Assembly: GCA_021613335.1 (NCBI GenBank)
Contig: JAJTWR010000067.1
Span: forward strand, 525,001-589,000
Reading direction: 5' to 3'
Length of the DNA stretch: 64,000 nt
Source: Whitmania pigra
Taxonomy: Eukaryota > Annelida > Clitellata > Hirudinida > Haemopidae
The notes beneath the pieces were generated by a model that had not been told where the DNA came from, made no database searches, and worked only from the letters and a program-made list of their open reading frames with translations. Below are positions 33,987 to 44,225 of this stretch, piece after piece (the stretch's first letter is position 1; every line of letters starts with the position of its first letter). Made by a program: the position numbers and the translations under genes.

Positions 33987-35368
33987 AGGAAGAAATCATC
34001 TATGAGCAATTAATGAAGAAGTACTGAGAAGGAATTAACCAATTATGTTATTTTTTGTATGTTTGAGAAGGTCTTTAAACTGGCAAACACATTTTGCTTG
34101 TATTTTTTGTGGCTGACGTTTTGCTTTGAGTTTCTTTTTTTGTTTGGTAATTAAAGTGATTAAAATTAAATTTCTTTTTATTATGAAGTTGGAAAATAAT
34201 ATTGTTACCCAAATATTTGTAATGCTTGTTGGAGTTTTGAAACTGATTAGTGTACATTTAAATGTTTGCCTTAGTAATGATTCATTAGTTTATGATTCAT
34301 CGAGCTTTTTAAATGTAAGGTTATGGAGAAGCCAATGAGATTTAGTGGCATAATAATGGAGTTAAAAAAATTAGTGGTGTTTTATTTGGCTAGCTTTTAC
34401 TTATTTTGGTTAGTCTTAGATTTGTTTGCTCAGTATTATCCTAAAAAGGCATTGCCTTGGATGAGGTTCAATATAATAACTAAGTGTGGTTATCAAAAAC
34501 AGTTTTTTAGTTGAAAATGTAATCTAAGGTTGTCTGTTGTCAATTTTTTAGCGACTGGAAAAACTAGAATAACAAAAATTACAACGAAAATTTGATCTTC
34601 CCTAAATGCGGGGTGGGGGAAGGGCACGGTCCATCTAATGATTTGAATAAGAAATTATAAGAATAAGAAAATTAATGAAATCTATAGAAATTAATTCTAA
34701 GTAATAAAAAGCACATGATGACAATATAATCATCTACGAACTCACCATCTCTTTTGTACAGTTTTGCAGCATCTTGTGACTCCTTTAGAACTGGTTTGTG
34801 CTATCTCAACAAACTTCAGAAAACTATGAAGGCATCTGAATTTTGACTAACTGGTAAAACCGTTCGAGACACAGCAACTACAAATTTAACTTATTTTTAA
34901 GTCTCTTGCTGAGCTAGGTAGCTAGGCCGGTAACAACTCGTTTCCAGAAAGTATTTGAGATCTTCCTGGATTATTTTTTGTTCCATAACTTTCAGGATCA
35001 TTTAAATAACATTTTGTTACATAACATTTAAATATGTAAACATTTCTAGATCGATTATCCATCCCAGAAATCTCTGAAATTGATAATTTAATTAAAGTCC
35101 CTTTTCATTAAATCTCTTTTACATCTATAATAACGGAAAATAACAGTACTTATATAACGTAAAATAATATGGAAGTAGAGCCGTTTATATAAAGCCTAGG
35201 GTCTGAAAAAAACTTGAAACAGCGGGGTGTGCGGACCACACCGAGTGACAACATTTTAAGTGGTGACACAAAAAGCTTAATCCTTATATTTGATGATGTA
35301 TATGCTTTTTTTGTTTGTCAGATTTGTGGGTCACCACCACCTAACTTACTAATCTATGGTTTATGGTC
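33987..35368. other. eIF3D 3' flank
   Basis: Begins with the eIF3D 3' UTR. Short open frames at 34,126-34,338, 34,323-34,514 and 35,214-35,543 have no recognisable content. The last one runs into the hAT element and is an artefact. Nothing else is supported. Confidence 0.45.
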
Positions 35369-35376
35369 AGAGTTCT

Positions 35377-37277
35377 CAGTGACGCCGAGAGGGGGGGGGC
35401 AGGTGGGGTCACTGACTGCCAGGGGGCCCGCATCTGTAAGGGGGCCCGGCCGGTCCAATCATGTCAATTTTTGCACGTCTCTTCGTTTACCGCAGGCGAC
35501 AGAATATAATGTCCTAATAGCCATACAGTTTTACATACTGTAAAATACTTTTATATACTGCCGAACGAACAGTCCATTTCACGTAGATGTGAGACGCTAG
35601 GGTTAGGTGGTGTAGGACGCCCACATTTTAGGCGTAACGGACCATTACAGATCCTTTGATTTGTGTTGTTCCCTAGCAGGACAGGTTTGATTTACCATCG
35701 CTTCTATTTCTGTGGAGTTATATACACTAGATTACTGCTAAAGTTGATTTTTGGTCTAAAGGATGTAAAAATCTTACATATTTAATTTGTCAAACTATCA
35801 CGATATTGAAAGAGCAAATCCATTGCTATAATATATAACAACAGCTATGTTATTGTGTCATTTAATAATGGCGTCGTAACTAGGAAAAACGCAGGATAAT
35901 ACTGAAACGCCCACTTCGAGTCAACCATTTTATAACGCCTTCTTGCAATTTATATAATCGCATTGGACGTCATTTCTGTACCACAGGTTAGGTTACAAAT
36001 CTAACCATTCATGAAATTTTCTCATATAACTGATGCAGTCGAAAAGTCGGCGCGTGTTGAGCGAAGCGTTTATTGTTGCGTCTCTACACGACAGGGCTGT
36101 GCCCGTAGAAGTTGATGCATCACTTACTCTAGAAGGGAAAAGGGTGGTAATTCTATGGATACAGTCGGCCTCTTAGAAATTCAGTCGATAGGCTGTTGAA
36201 TGAGCTGGAGCATCTGAAAACTATACATGTTGCAAACCTCGTACAGAAAAGTCTGTCGCCATTCGACTTGCTGAACCGTCTACACACTTTGAAAATCGAT
36301 ACACAGTTTCCAAACGTTGTCATTATGATACGTATTTTCTGCACGCTTCCGGTTACCGTTGCTCAAGCAGAACGAAGTTTCATCACATTGGCCCGAGTTA
36401 AAAATGTTCTGAGATCGACATTGTGTCAAGAACGCCTGACCAGCCTTGGAATGCTGGCAGTGGAAGGTCGACTTGCAAGAACGATTGATTACAACAGCAT
36501 AATTGAACTGTCTGCACGCAGAAAAGCCCGCAAAGTTTTGTTGTAGCCATCTCTCTTGCATGTCGTAAAAGTCGGTTCCGCATAATTACATCGTTTTTAA
36601 GAACTTGTGTAGCTTAATCTCCATCGAAACACCAGTTTGCTTAGTGCACACAAATCTGTATACGTTAACGTAATCTATTCTTTGAACGTAGATAGATATC
36701 GTAGCATGTGGCTGGTTATCTTTGACTGAGGCTGTATGGTGTAACGGTCGTTCCAGATAAGGACACAATTATGATGAAATGAAAAACTGATAGACTCACC
36801 GATGATTACAGTTGGCTAATTTAAAGCGCCTCGCTGCGTGTTTGACCACCAAAAATTACTACTTTCATTTTGATTAACTGTAAAACAAATACATTCAAAT
36901 TAGATGACGAACAGCGTTTACCTTTGCAAAAGTCATTCCTATATTTTAATTTAACACCATGTATGCACGAATGTTGAACCTTGATAGTAACATTTACCTC
37001 GATTTACAGGTTTTATTATAGCGACAAAATTTCTAAATACGGTCAATTCCGGATATAGTCACGTCCAAAACTGTAGGCTGTTGACTTGACTATAACCGAA
37101 TATTTACTATAATCGAAAATAGTAAGCTACGTATGGTTTACACGGTGCAAGAGATCAGCTTGACTATCCGAAACTTGACTGTAACCGACTTGACTATATC
37201 CGGAATTGACTGTATTTTAACAAGGGGCCCGCAATGATGCCCTGCCCTGGGGCCCTTGTTGGCTCTCGGCGCCCCTG
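35377..37277 (+). mobile_element. hAT-superfamily DNA transposon, internally deleted
   Basis: Terminal inverted repeats: the left end reads CAGTGACGCCGAGAG and the reverse complement of the right end reads CAGGGGCGCCGAGAG. Both termini are GC-rich and contain GGGGGCCC-like segments. A perfect 8-bp target duplication AGAGTTCT flanks it at 35,369-35,376 and 37,278-37,285, as expected for hAT. At 1,901 bp it keeps only the C-terminal part of a transposase (see 36,196-36,546), so it is non-autonomous. GC content and TIRs are well preserved, suggesting a fairly recent insertion. It lies between the two eIF3D copies. Confidence 0.93.
36196..36546 (+). pseudogene. hAT transposase C-terminal dimerisation domain (fragment)
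   Basis: A 116-codon open frame containing LPVTVAQAERSF, LRSTLCQERLTSLGML and a basic end ARRKARKVLL. This is the signature of the hAT family C-terminal dimerisation region found at the end of hAT transposases and their domesticated relatives. The catalytic core and BED zinc finger are not seen upstream within the element, so it is a remnant. Its frame is intact up to the stop. Confidence 0.85.
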
Positions 37278-37285
37278 AGAGTTCT

Positions 37286-37615
37286 AAGAGGTAAGGGTTA
37301 AACCGTCCGAGCTGCACACAGCTTTAATGACATGAAAATTAAGAGAGACTCCACCCTATAAAGAAAATTAGCTTCACCTAAAGTGTTTAAAATTGATTAA
37401 AAGTAAGTGTTTCCCAATATACATTGATAATGTAGTATTTTAAAAATAATGTAATAATAATAGAAAAAACTTTTGAGCACAGCACAGTCAGAGAACAATT
37501 AACGAAACTATTTATACAATTATTTCATTTGATAAATAAAAACTCAACACCCTGTGAGAAGGGTCTTAATATTCGGATAAAATTCGTAATAACAATAATA
37601 ATATTAATAATTAAT
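37286..37615. other. Plain AT-rich spacer
   Basis: Nothing recognised between the hAT target duplication and the LINE relic. Confidence 0.4.
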
Positions 37616-37617
37616 TT

Positions 37618-38250
37618 GTAAGGCCATGTGCATATCGTCAGAGGGACCTTGTGTTTTCGTTGTCCCTTGAAGTCCCAAAGAGACGAGTCTTCAGGTGACG
37701 CTTGAAGAGCTCCAGAGATGGGTGGGCTCTTACGAGGGGAGGCGTAAAAAAGCCTCTGTTGACTATTGATGACCTATTGATTGGTTGAAGATGAATGGTG
37801 GATGATCATGTGTTTGGCGGCGATCTATAAAGCGATGGAGATAAAGTGGGCTGGATGTCACTAGAGTGTGATACATCATGAGGGCGATTTTGAAGGTGGT
37901 ACGATGTGAATCGGCAACCAGTGCAATTGTTTCAGGCAGTCCGTACTATTGAGGGTGGGGCTGAGAAGAACAAGCTTGTTGTTTCGGCTGTTGTAGATTC
38001 AGTTCAACTGAATCAGTTGTAGTTTTTATTGTTTTAGATTCAGGTGTTTTGGACACGTTGTAAGGAATGTATTAAAAAGGCAGATGTACCATAAAGAAGG
38101 AAATTACAATAGTCTAGACGAGAGAGAACGAGGCTATATCCAAAAGCAGAGGTGCCGACGGAAAATAGCGAACGGATGTGCCCAGGTGAGGTGTAAATAA
38201 CACCGAGGGTTGTAGAAGAAAGAAGAGGGGTGCCAGCAACGTTTGTGGAA
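37618..38250 (-). mobile_element. LINE terminal relic (minus)
   Basis: The minus strand reads NRGFFTPPL, then RAHPSLELFKRHLKTRLFG in overlapping frames. Many non-LTR retrotransposon ORF2 proteins end with such an LxxFKxxLKTxLF motif. Frameshifts and stops upstream show decay. Boundaries are approximate. Confidence 0.5.
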
Positions 38251-39501
38251 AGAAATGATATGTATTATTATAATAATAGAATTACATTAATAATAATATA
38301 AATAAAATTTGATTTAAGATTCTCTTAAGTGCAGATCCATATGTAAATAATGTCCACACTCGCCGGATTGCTAAGCGTGGTTTCATCTTAGATTTGTTTT
38401 GAATCTAATTTTTCCCTCGGGACAGACTGGGCCGGACATTTCATCATCCTGAGAACACACCTGGCATTTTCCTTCTTCATGGTGTTTTTTTTTTTAAGAG
38501 AAACAGGTATTGTTCCTTCCTTCTTGAGGCACATTGGAATTTGTTCTTTGTCAACACAAGCTTCTGTATGTTCTTTTATGTTGGCTGTCATAGGTTTAGC
38601 ACTTGCCACAGTAAACCACTCGGTTATGTTTGTCGCTCCAAAGGAGGTTGAAAACTTGTGGAGGTAAAGACAAGTTCAAGAGGATGCGTAGCATCTCAGA
38701 TATTTATATAGAATCATACCTGGATCAGTTTCTTTGGCATAGGCTTGAGAGACAATCCTGTTCCCAGCGTAACCTGGAACTTATCCGGGAATATGAGGAA
38801 ATATTATTGTGTTGCATTGCATTGTGGGTTCCAAAACAACCGTTTTCAGGGCTACCCAATAAGTTCAGGAATGAAAATGTGCCGCTCAAAAGTTTACTTT
38901 TACCGCGCACACTGATAAGAAATTAGAGAACATTGGTCGCATACCATTTCATCATAAACTATTAGAATTGCAAACTGCTACCACTAAGTACTGATAAAAT
39001 TGTTTTTCTCAAAAAATTGTAATAGATATTTTATAATAAATAATAGTTAATAACAATTATTTGTAATAATGTACATTTGCGAAGAACTAGTCATGTCAAA
39101 TTTTTAAAATTTAGTAGAGACACCTCGCGACCTATCAGTAAACTTTTAATTAAATAAATATTTACTTTTAATCATTATTATTTGCTATTGAGGTGGAGCT
39201 ATCTTCCTTATTTTTCATTGAGGCTAAATACAAGCTTTCTAATAATGTACACGTACATAAATCATATAATTTTCAAAATTTATATAAATATAAAATTAAG
39301 CAACGAAGTATTTTTATATTTTTGAATATGACTAGGTTTCAAAATACAACTGGCTTACAGCTTATTGAAGTGACTTTCCAAGTATTATTTCCCAGAAAGA
39401 GATCATGAACAAAAATGAGAAGAATAGAGCAATGTAGTAATATTTGTTTCACCATTGTCAATATAGTGATACAGCGCTGACAGCTTTTTCCTAATTTATA
39501 G
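38251..39501. other. Spacer upstream of eIF3D copy 2, one orphan reading frame
   Basis: A 73-codon minus-strand frame at 38,388-38,609 is Lys- and Cys-containing (EHTEACVDKEQIPMCLKKEG) and resembles no family I know. The interval was searched for eIF3D exons 1-4 and none was found, although they would be expected if the whole gene had been duplicated. Confidence 0.4.
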
Positions 39502-41979
39502 GGAAAGGCATAAACAAATTGAGAAATGGCAGTTGCTGTTTGGAAGGCAGAGTCAAGAGAAGGTAGATTAATAAATTACAATTGCTAGTGTTTTTTTGCA
39601 AGTTTATATAATGCACTTTGCTTCTAGAATATCCAGGTTAATTTAAATTACTGTATGTGGCTAATGATAACGTAATGAGATGGCAAAATTGATTTTGAGT
39701 TTGATAAGGTCTGTGTTGTTTTCATAGTGGCTGATGATGTCAATTTCATGAGATTAGGATATCAACAAACTCAGTTCAACTTATAAATTTTATTCTTAAA
39801 GTTATCTATCATTTTGAAATTGAATTGAAAACTTTAATAAACATACTTTAAATAGTAGTTTCATAATGTTTCTCTTAAGTTTTTCTTGCTTGTGCCAAGT
39901 AACTAGTTATAATGTCATATTCTTTTCAGGTTCAGAAAAAGAACAATAATGCTTCAGTGCCAATCAAGGAAACGTGGACAGTAATTGAGGAAATGGACTT
40001 CCCAGAACTGAGCAAGTTGTCTCTGCCAACTGTTTCTGAGCCTGTCGATCTGTAAGCATCAACCTCTGTGATATTTAGGTGGCATACTAATGTAATTGAT
40101 TTGTTGCAGTCTCAAATGTGGATCGCTAGAGTTTTACGACAATACCTATAACGGAGTGACCACCAACAATGAGAAGAAACTTGCCAGGGTAAACAGATTT
40201 TTCCACAACTTCACCACCACAGATGACCCGAATATTAGAATGGTTTGTTTCAAGACTTTTAAAGAATTTTCATGCTGGCTGTTTTTGCTTTTAATGGCAT
40301 CTTTGAAAGCTAAAATTGTAATTCCTAGTTGGCCAAGAATGGTGGAAACGTGTTTGCCACAGATGCAATTCTGTCGACAATCATGTGTAGCAGCAGGTCT
40401 TTCTATTCTTGGGACATTGTTGTTTGCAAAATTGGAGAGATACTCTTTTTTGACAAAAGGGACAAATCTGAAATTGGTGAGTGGAAATCCTAGATTATAT
40501 TTAATAATTACAATTACTACAAACATGTTAAATGATATACAAGGATTATTTATTAAGGACATTAATTTGTAAAGATATTTTACTTCCAGATCTTCCAACA
40601 GTCAGTGAAACAGCAACTGAACCACCACAGGAAGAGCCGACCAGCCTTAACTCGTCAAAAAATTTGGCTTTGGAAGCAATGGCCATCAATCACAACTTCT
40701 CACAACAAGCACTCAAAATGGTTGGTGGTGCTCATTTGGCATTTACAAAATAATAATAAATTGACCTTGTAAACAATTTATTCAGTAATCTTAAGATAGT
40801 AAGCATTACAGTACATTTAATTTTTATATGGAACAATAATAATATTAACAATAATATTCTATCACTTAAAATATGAATCTATTGCATAGGGCAAAGAACG
40901 CCATAAATTTGGGGAGCCCAATCCCTTTTCAATGCCAGATGATGATGATGATGATGATGATGCAGACGTTGCATCAGTTGGTTACAGGTACCGCAAATGG
41001 GACCTCGGAAATGGCATTGTGCTCGTGTGTAGGTGTGAGCATGACTGTGTCACCAATGGACCCAATGGTGAGATCCAGTACATGAATGTCAAGGCTCTCA
41101 ATGAATGGGATTCTAAAGTGAGTGTCAACTGGCATGACAGTTTTAGTCATGGAATTATTAACATTTAAATTTTCTTTTTGATAATATTCAAGTGACAATA
41201 TAGCTTATTAATACAATAATGATGTGCAGTATGCACAAATTGCTCACAAATGTTTCTAACCTTATTACAGTTGTCTGGTGGTGTTGATTGGAGATCCAAA
41301 CTTGACTCTCAGAGGGGTGCTGTCCTTGCCACTGAGCTCAAGAACAACAGCTGCAAACTTGCCAAATGGACTGTCAGTTCATTGTTGGCAGGATCAGATC
41401 TCATTAAGTTTGGGTGAGTCAATTGTTTCATAATATTTGTTGCTTTTGGTTGCTTGTAGTAAATGCATACTTTATAAATTTTGAATCTTATTCATTTTTA
41501 ATGCATAATAATTATCATTACTTTTGATTCCAGTTATGTGTCAAGGGTAAATTCTGAGGACTCCAGCAAACATGTCATTTTGGGCACTCAGGAGTTCAAG
41601 CCTGCAGAGTTTGCACAACAGATCAATCTGAATATGGACAACTGCTGGGGTGTTCTGAGGTGCATCATCGACATCTGCATGAAGCAGAAGGAAGGAAAAT
41701 ATCTACTCATGAAGGACCCCAACAAGGTGATTTGTGGTTGCCATTATCTACAATTTTACTTTGGACTTTATCAATAATGTTTAACACAATTTGTCAGATT
41801 AAATTAAGTTTTTTTTTACATGATTTGATTGAAATTTATACTGAGAATTCTCCACTGACTGACTCTGATTCATTTTACTTTAGCCAATGATCAGACTTTA
41901 CAACATTCCCAACAACTCATTTGAAAGTGAAGATGACAGCAATGACTCTGATGACGATTATTATGGCTTCGTCAGATGA
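39502..41979 (+). pseudogene. Second eIF3D copy, lacking exons 1-4 (possible alternative 3' half)
   Basis: Exons equivalent to 5-13 of the upstream gene: 39502-39562, 39930-40051, 40110-40242, 40329-40476, 40590-40720, 40890-41117, 41271-41413, 41534-41726, 41884-41979. All splice sites and phases are retained and no internal stop occurs until the acidic tail. There a frame change gives an early TGA at 41,977; the other frame continues SSDEDHNRQ. Family residues are kept ([41 protein letters not shown]). The stretch [10 protein letters not shown] is closer to vertebrate eIF3D than the same stretch of the complete copy. It has no start exon of its own that I can find. It may be a pseudogene under gene conversion, a gene with an unseen 5' exon, or a 3' cassette joined to the upstream gene's exons. 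Confidence 0.8.
39717..39757 (+). ncRNA. Relic of an A-type H/ACA-like hairpin
   Basis: TTTTCATAGTGGCTGATGAT followed by GTCAATTTCATGAGA lies in the intron equivalent to eIF3D intron 5. It aligns with the 5' hairpin of A1 (TTTTCATAGTGGTTGGTGAT) but the 3' arm is shortened. It suggests the RNA element predates the eIF3D duplication. Confidence 0.5.
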
Positions 41980-43689
41980 AGATCACAACAGGCAATTGGT
42001 TGCTGATGATAGTTATGCAGTTGCAGGTAATAACAAAATTTTAAAGTTAAGGAAATGTCTTGGTTAAGTGCTTATTATGTAATAAAGTTAGAGTTGATAA
42101 TTTCATCTAAATATTGTTCTTCATTGTGCTCACGTTAATAATTTTGTTGCATAAACAAAATGGTGTGATCCAGCCGAAACCGAGCTAATAAATAAGGAAT
42201 CACTTATGAATGTTAACAAGGTGACAAGGTTGCGTACACAGGCTCAGCCATGGGAGGGGGGGGGGAGTCAAAGGGAAGTGGTAGCCCATCCTCTTAACCC
42301 ATTCAGTTTGTCAATATTATAAGTTTTGATAATTAAATTACAAGTGTCTTTGCTTTCCTGTATGAGTATCTAAATTGAAATTTAGAAAAAAATTTAAAAG
42401 CGTCCACCAAAAATATTTCACTTTGCAAATATTTATGTACATAAAATATCTAAGCCCACCTCGACCGATTTTAAAATCGTGTCAACCGAATATTCTTCCT
42501 TAAACAGGATCCACGCGATAACATGTTGAACAATCTGGTTACGATTTTTGCCTAATTTAGTCTTAAAAAAATCATCACAGTTGAAAAGAAATAATAATTC
42601 AAATGGCAAATAAATTATTAATTGTTACTTATTAGGCAAAAAAGCAGACGACAATTACTGTCGTCTTATGTTATTTGGGTGTTTTGGTGTATCAAATGCA
42701 CGTCTTCTAAGGGAATTGATTACATTTGAATGATTGCTAACTAATGTAAACAAAAACTTATTGTATGGAAAATCTTAATGAAAATAATTATCGAACTTAT
42801 GACACTTTGCAATGACGAATCAATAAAAAACAATTCCCTAAACTTTTTTAAACTAACATTTGACTTAACCGTCTTTCTTTGGTATATGAAATCCGCCAGA
42901 AATCTCAGAAATGATTTAAGACAAAATTATCCTTTTAACCTTATTTTTAAAACTAATTAAAAGTTCTTTAAATTTCATTTATTGGGCATTTTTGTTCAGG
43001 ATTGGGTTCCATTAGTTAAATATATCGTCAATTTTGTTACTGCAAATGAGGTCAGTCTGTCAGCGGAAGTGAGTGCTTTCTCAAGGCTAACCAAGAATTT
43101 TAGGCAAAGCTACACTTTATCGGCCAAATAGCAGAGAACACTTCGATTAATCTTCGATCATTTCCCAGACAAGCTGGAGTCGTGTGAGAAGTTTGAACAG
43201 AAATGAAAAGAAGAGAGATAGAGAAGTAGAGATAGATGGATAGTGAGTGCGAGAGAGATAGTAAAGATAGGGATAGTAAAAAAAAATCACAGATGTTTGA
43301 ATGGCTTAAAACTCTGAACTGATACCGCGGTTGAAGTGTGCAGCATGAGCCTCTGATATCGATTACTTTCACCAGGGACCATGGTGTCATTGATGATGAT
43401 GATGACGAATAAGATGGTGATGATGAATTGACGATGTCGTTGGTGATGATTATGACCTGAGAAATACTAGGGTTTCACATCGTTAAAACGTAGACAAAAT
43501 TACTCTTTACCGACAATTAACTTTAAAAAAACATGAACCCACTGTCGGTTGCTGTAATCGTTGCAAATTGTTTACTTGGAACTACTCACGTCAAATGAAA
43601 TGGTATGCTGTTTATGTCCTTATGTGGAAACAACCATGTTGCTTTACTTTCGTCTGACCTTAGTGGATGATCTGGTAAATTGTAAGGTG
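41980..43689. other. Downstream flank of eIF3D copy 2
   Basis: The first 60 bp are the out-of-frame remainder of the acidic tail, ending at a donor-like GTAATAAC. The rest is AT-rich; G-run at 42,256-42,267. A minus-strand frame at 43,100-43,390 is not convincing. TGATGA-rich simple repeat begins near 43,390. Confidence 0.4.
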
Positions 43690-43775
43690 ATGTTGATGAT
43701 ATTGGTGATGATAATTATGACGATGACGATGATGATGACGACGACTATGACGACGACGACGACGACGACGACGAC

Positions 43776-43808
<33 letters not shown>

Positions 43809-43840
43809 AAGGAGGAGTTGGATGACGATGACGATGATGA
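43690..43840. repeat. GAT/GAC triplet microsatellite
   Basis: Dense GATGAC, GACGAC and GATGAT units. Poly-Asp, Thr or Met frames through it are artefacts. Confidence 0.95.
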
Positions 43841-43987
43841 CGAAGATAATACGGGATGGAATTTAATGACAACAAAAATGTTCACTTGTGCCAACAGAAA
43901 CAGCAACGATGTTATAATGATAACATTTGATGGAAATGATAACGCCATTATTAATAAGAAATAAATTATTATAGTAACACTAAATGC

Positions 43988-44225
<238 letters not shown>

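Noticed and set aside
39193..39408. Missing exon 4 or start exon for eIF3D copy 2
   Set aside because: The open frame has no resemblance to the [11 protein letters not shown] region or any eIF3D N-terminal segment.
40146..40598. 150-codon minus-strand frame
   Set aside because: Antisense of eIF3D copy 2 exons 7-9 and their introns; no splice or family support.
43561..43875. Thr/Met-rich plus frame and His/Arg-rich minus frame
   Set aside because: Both are readings of the GAT/GAC microsatellite.
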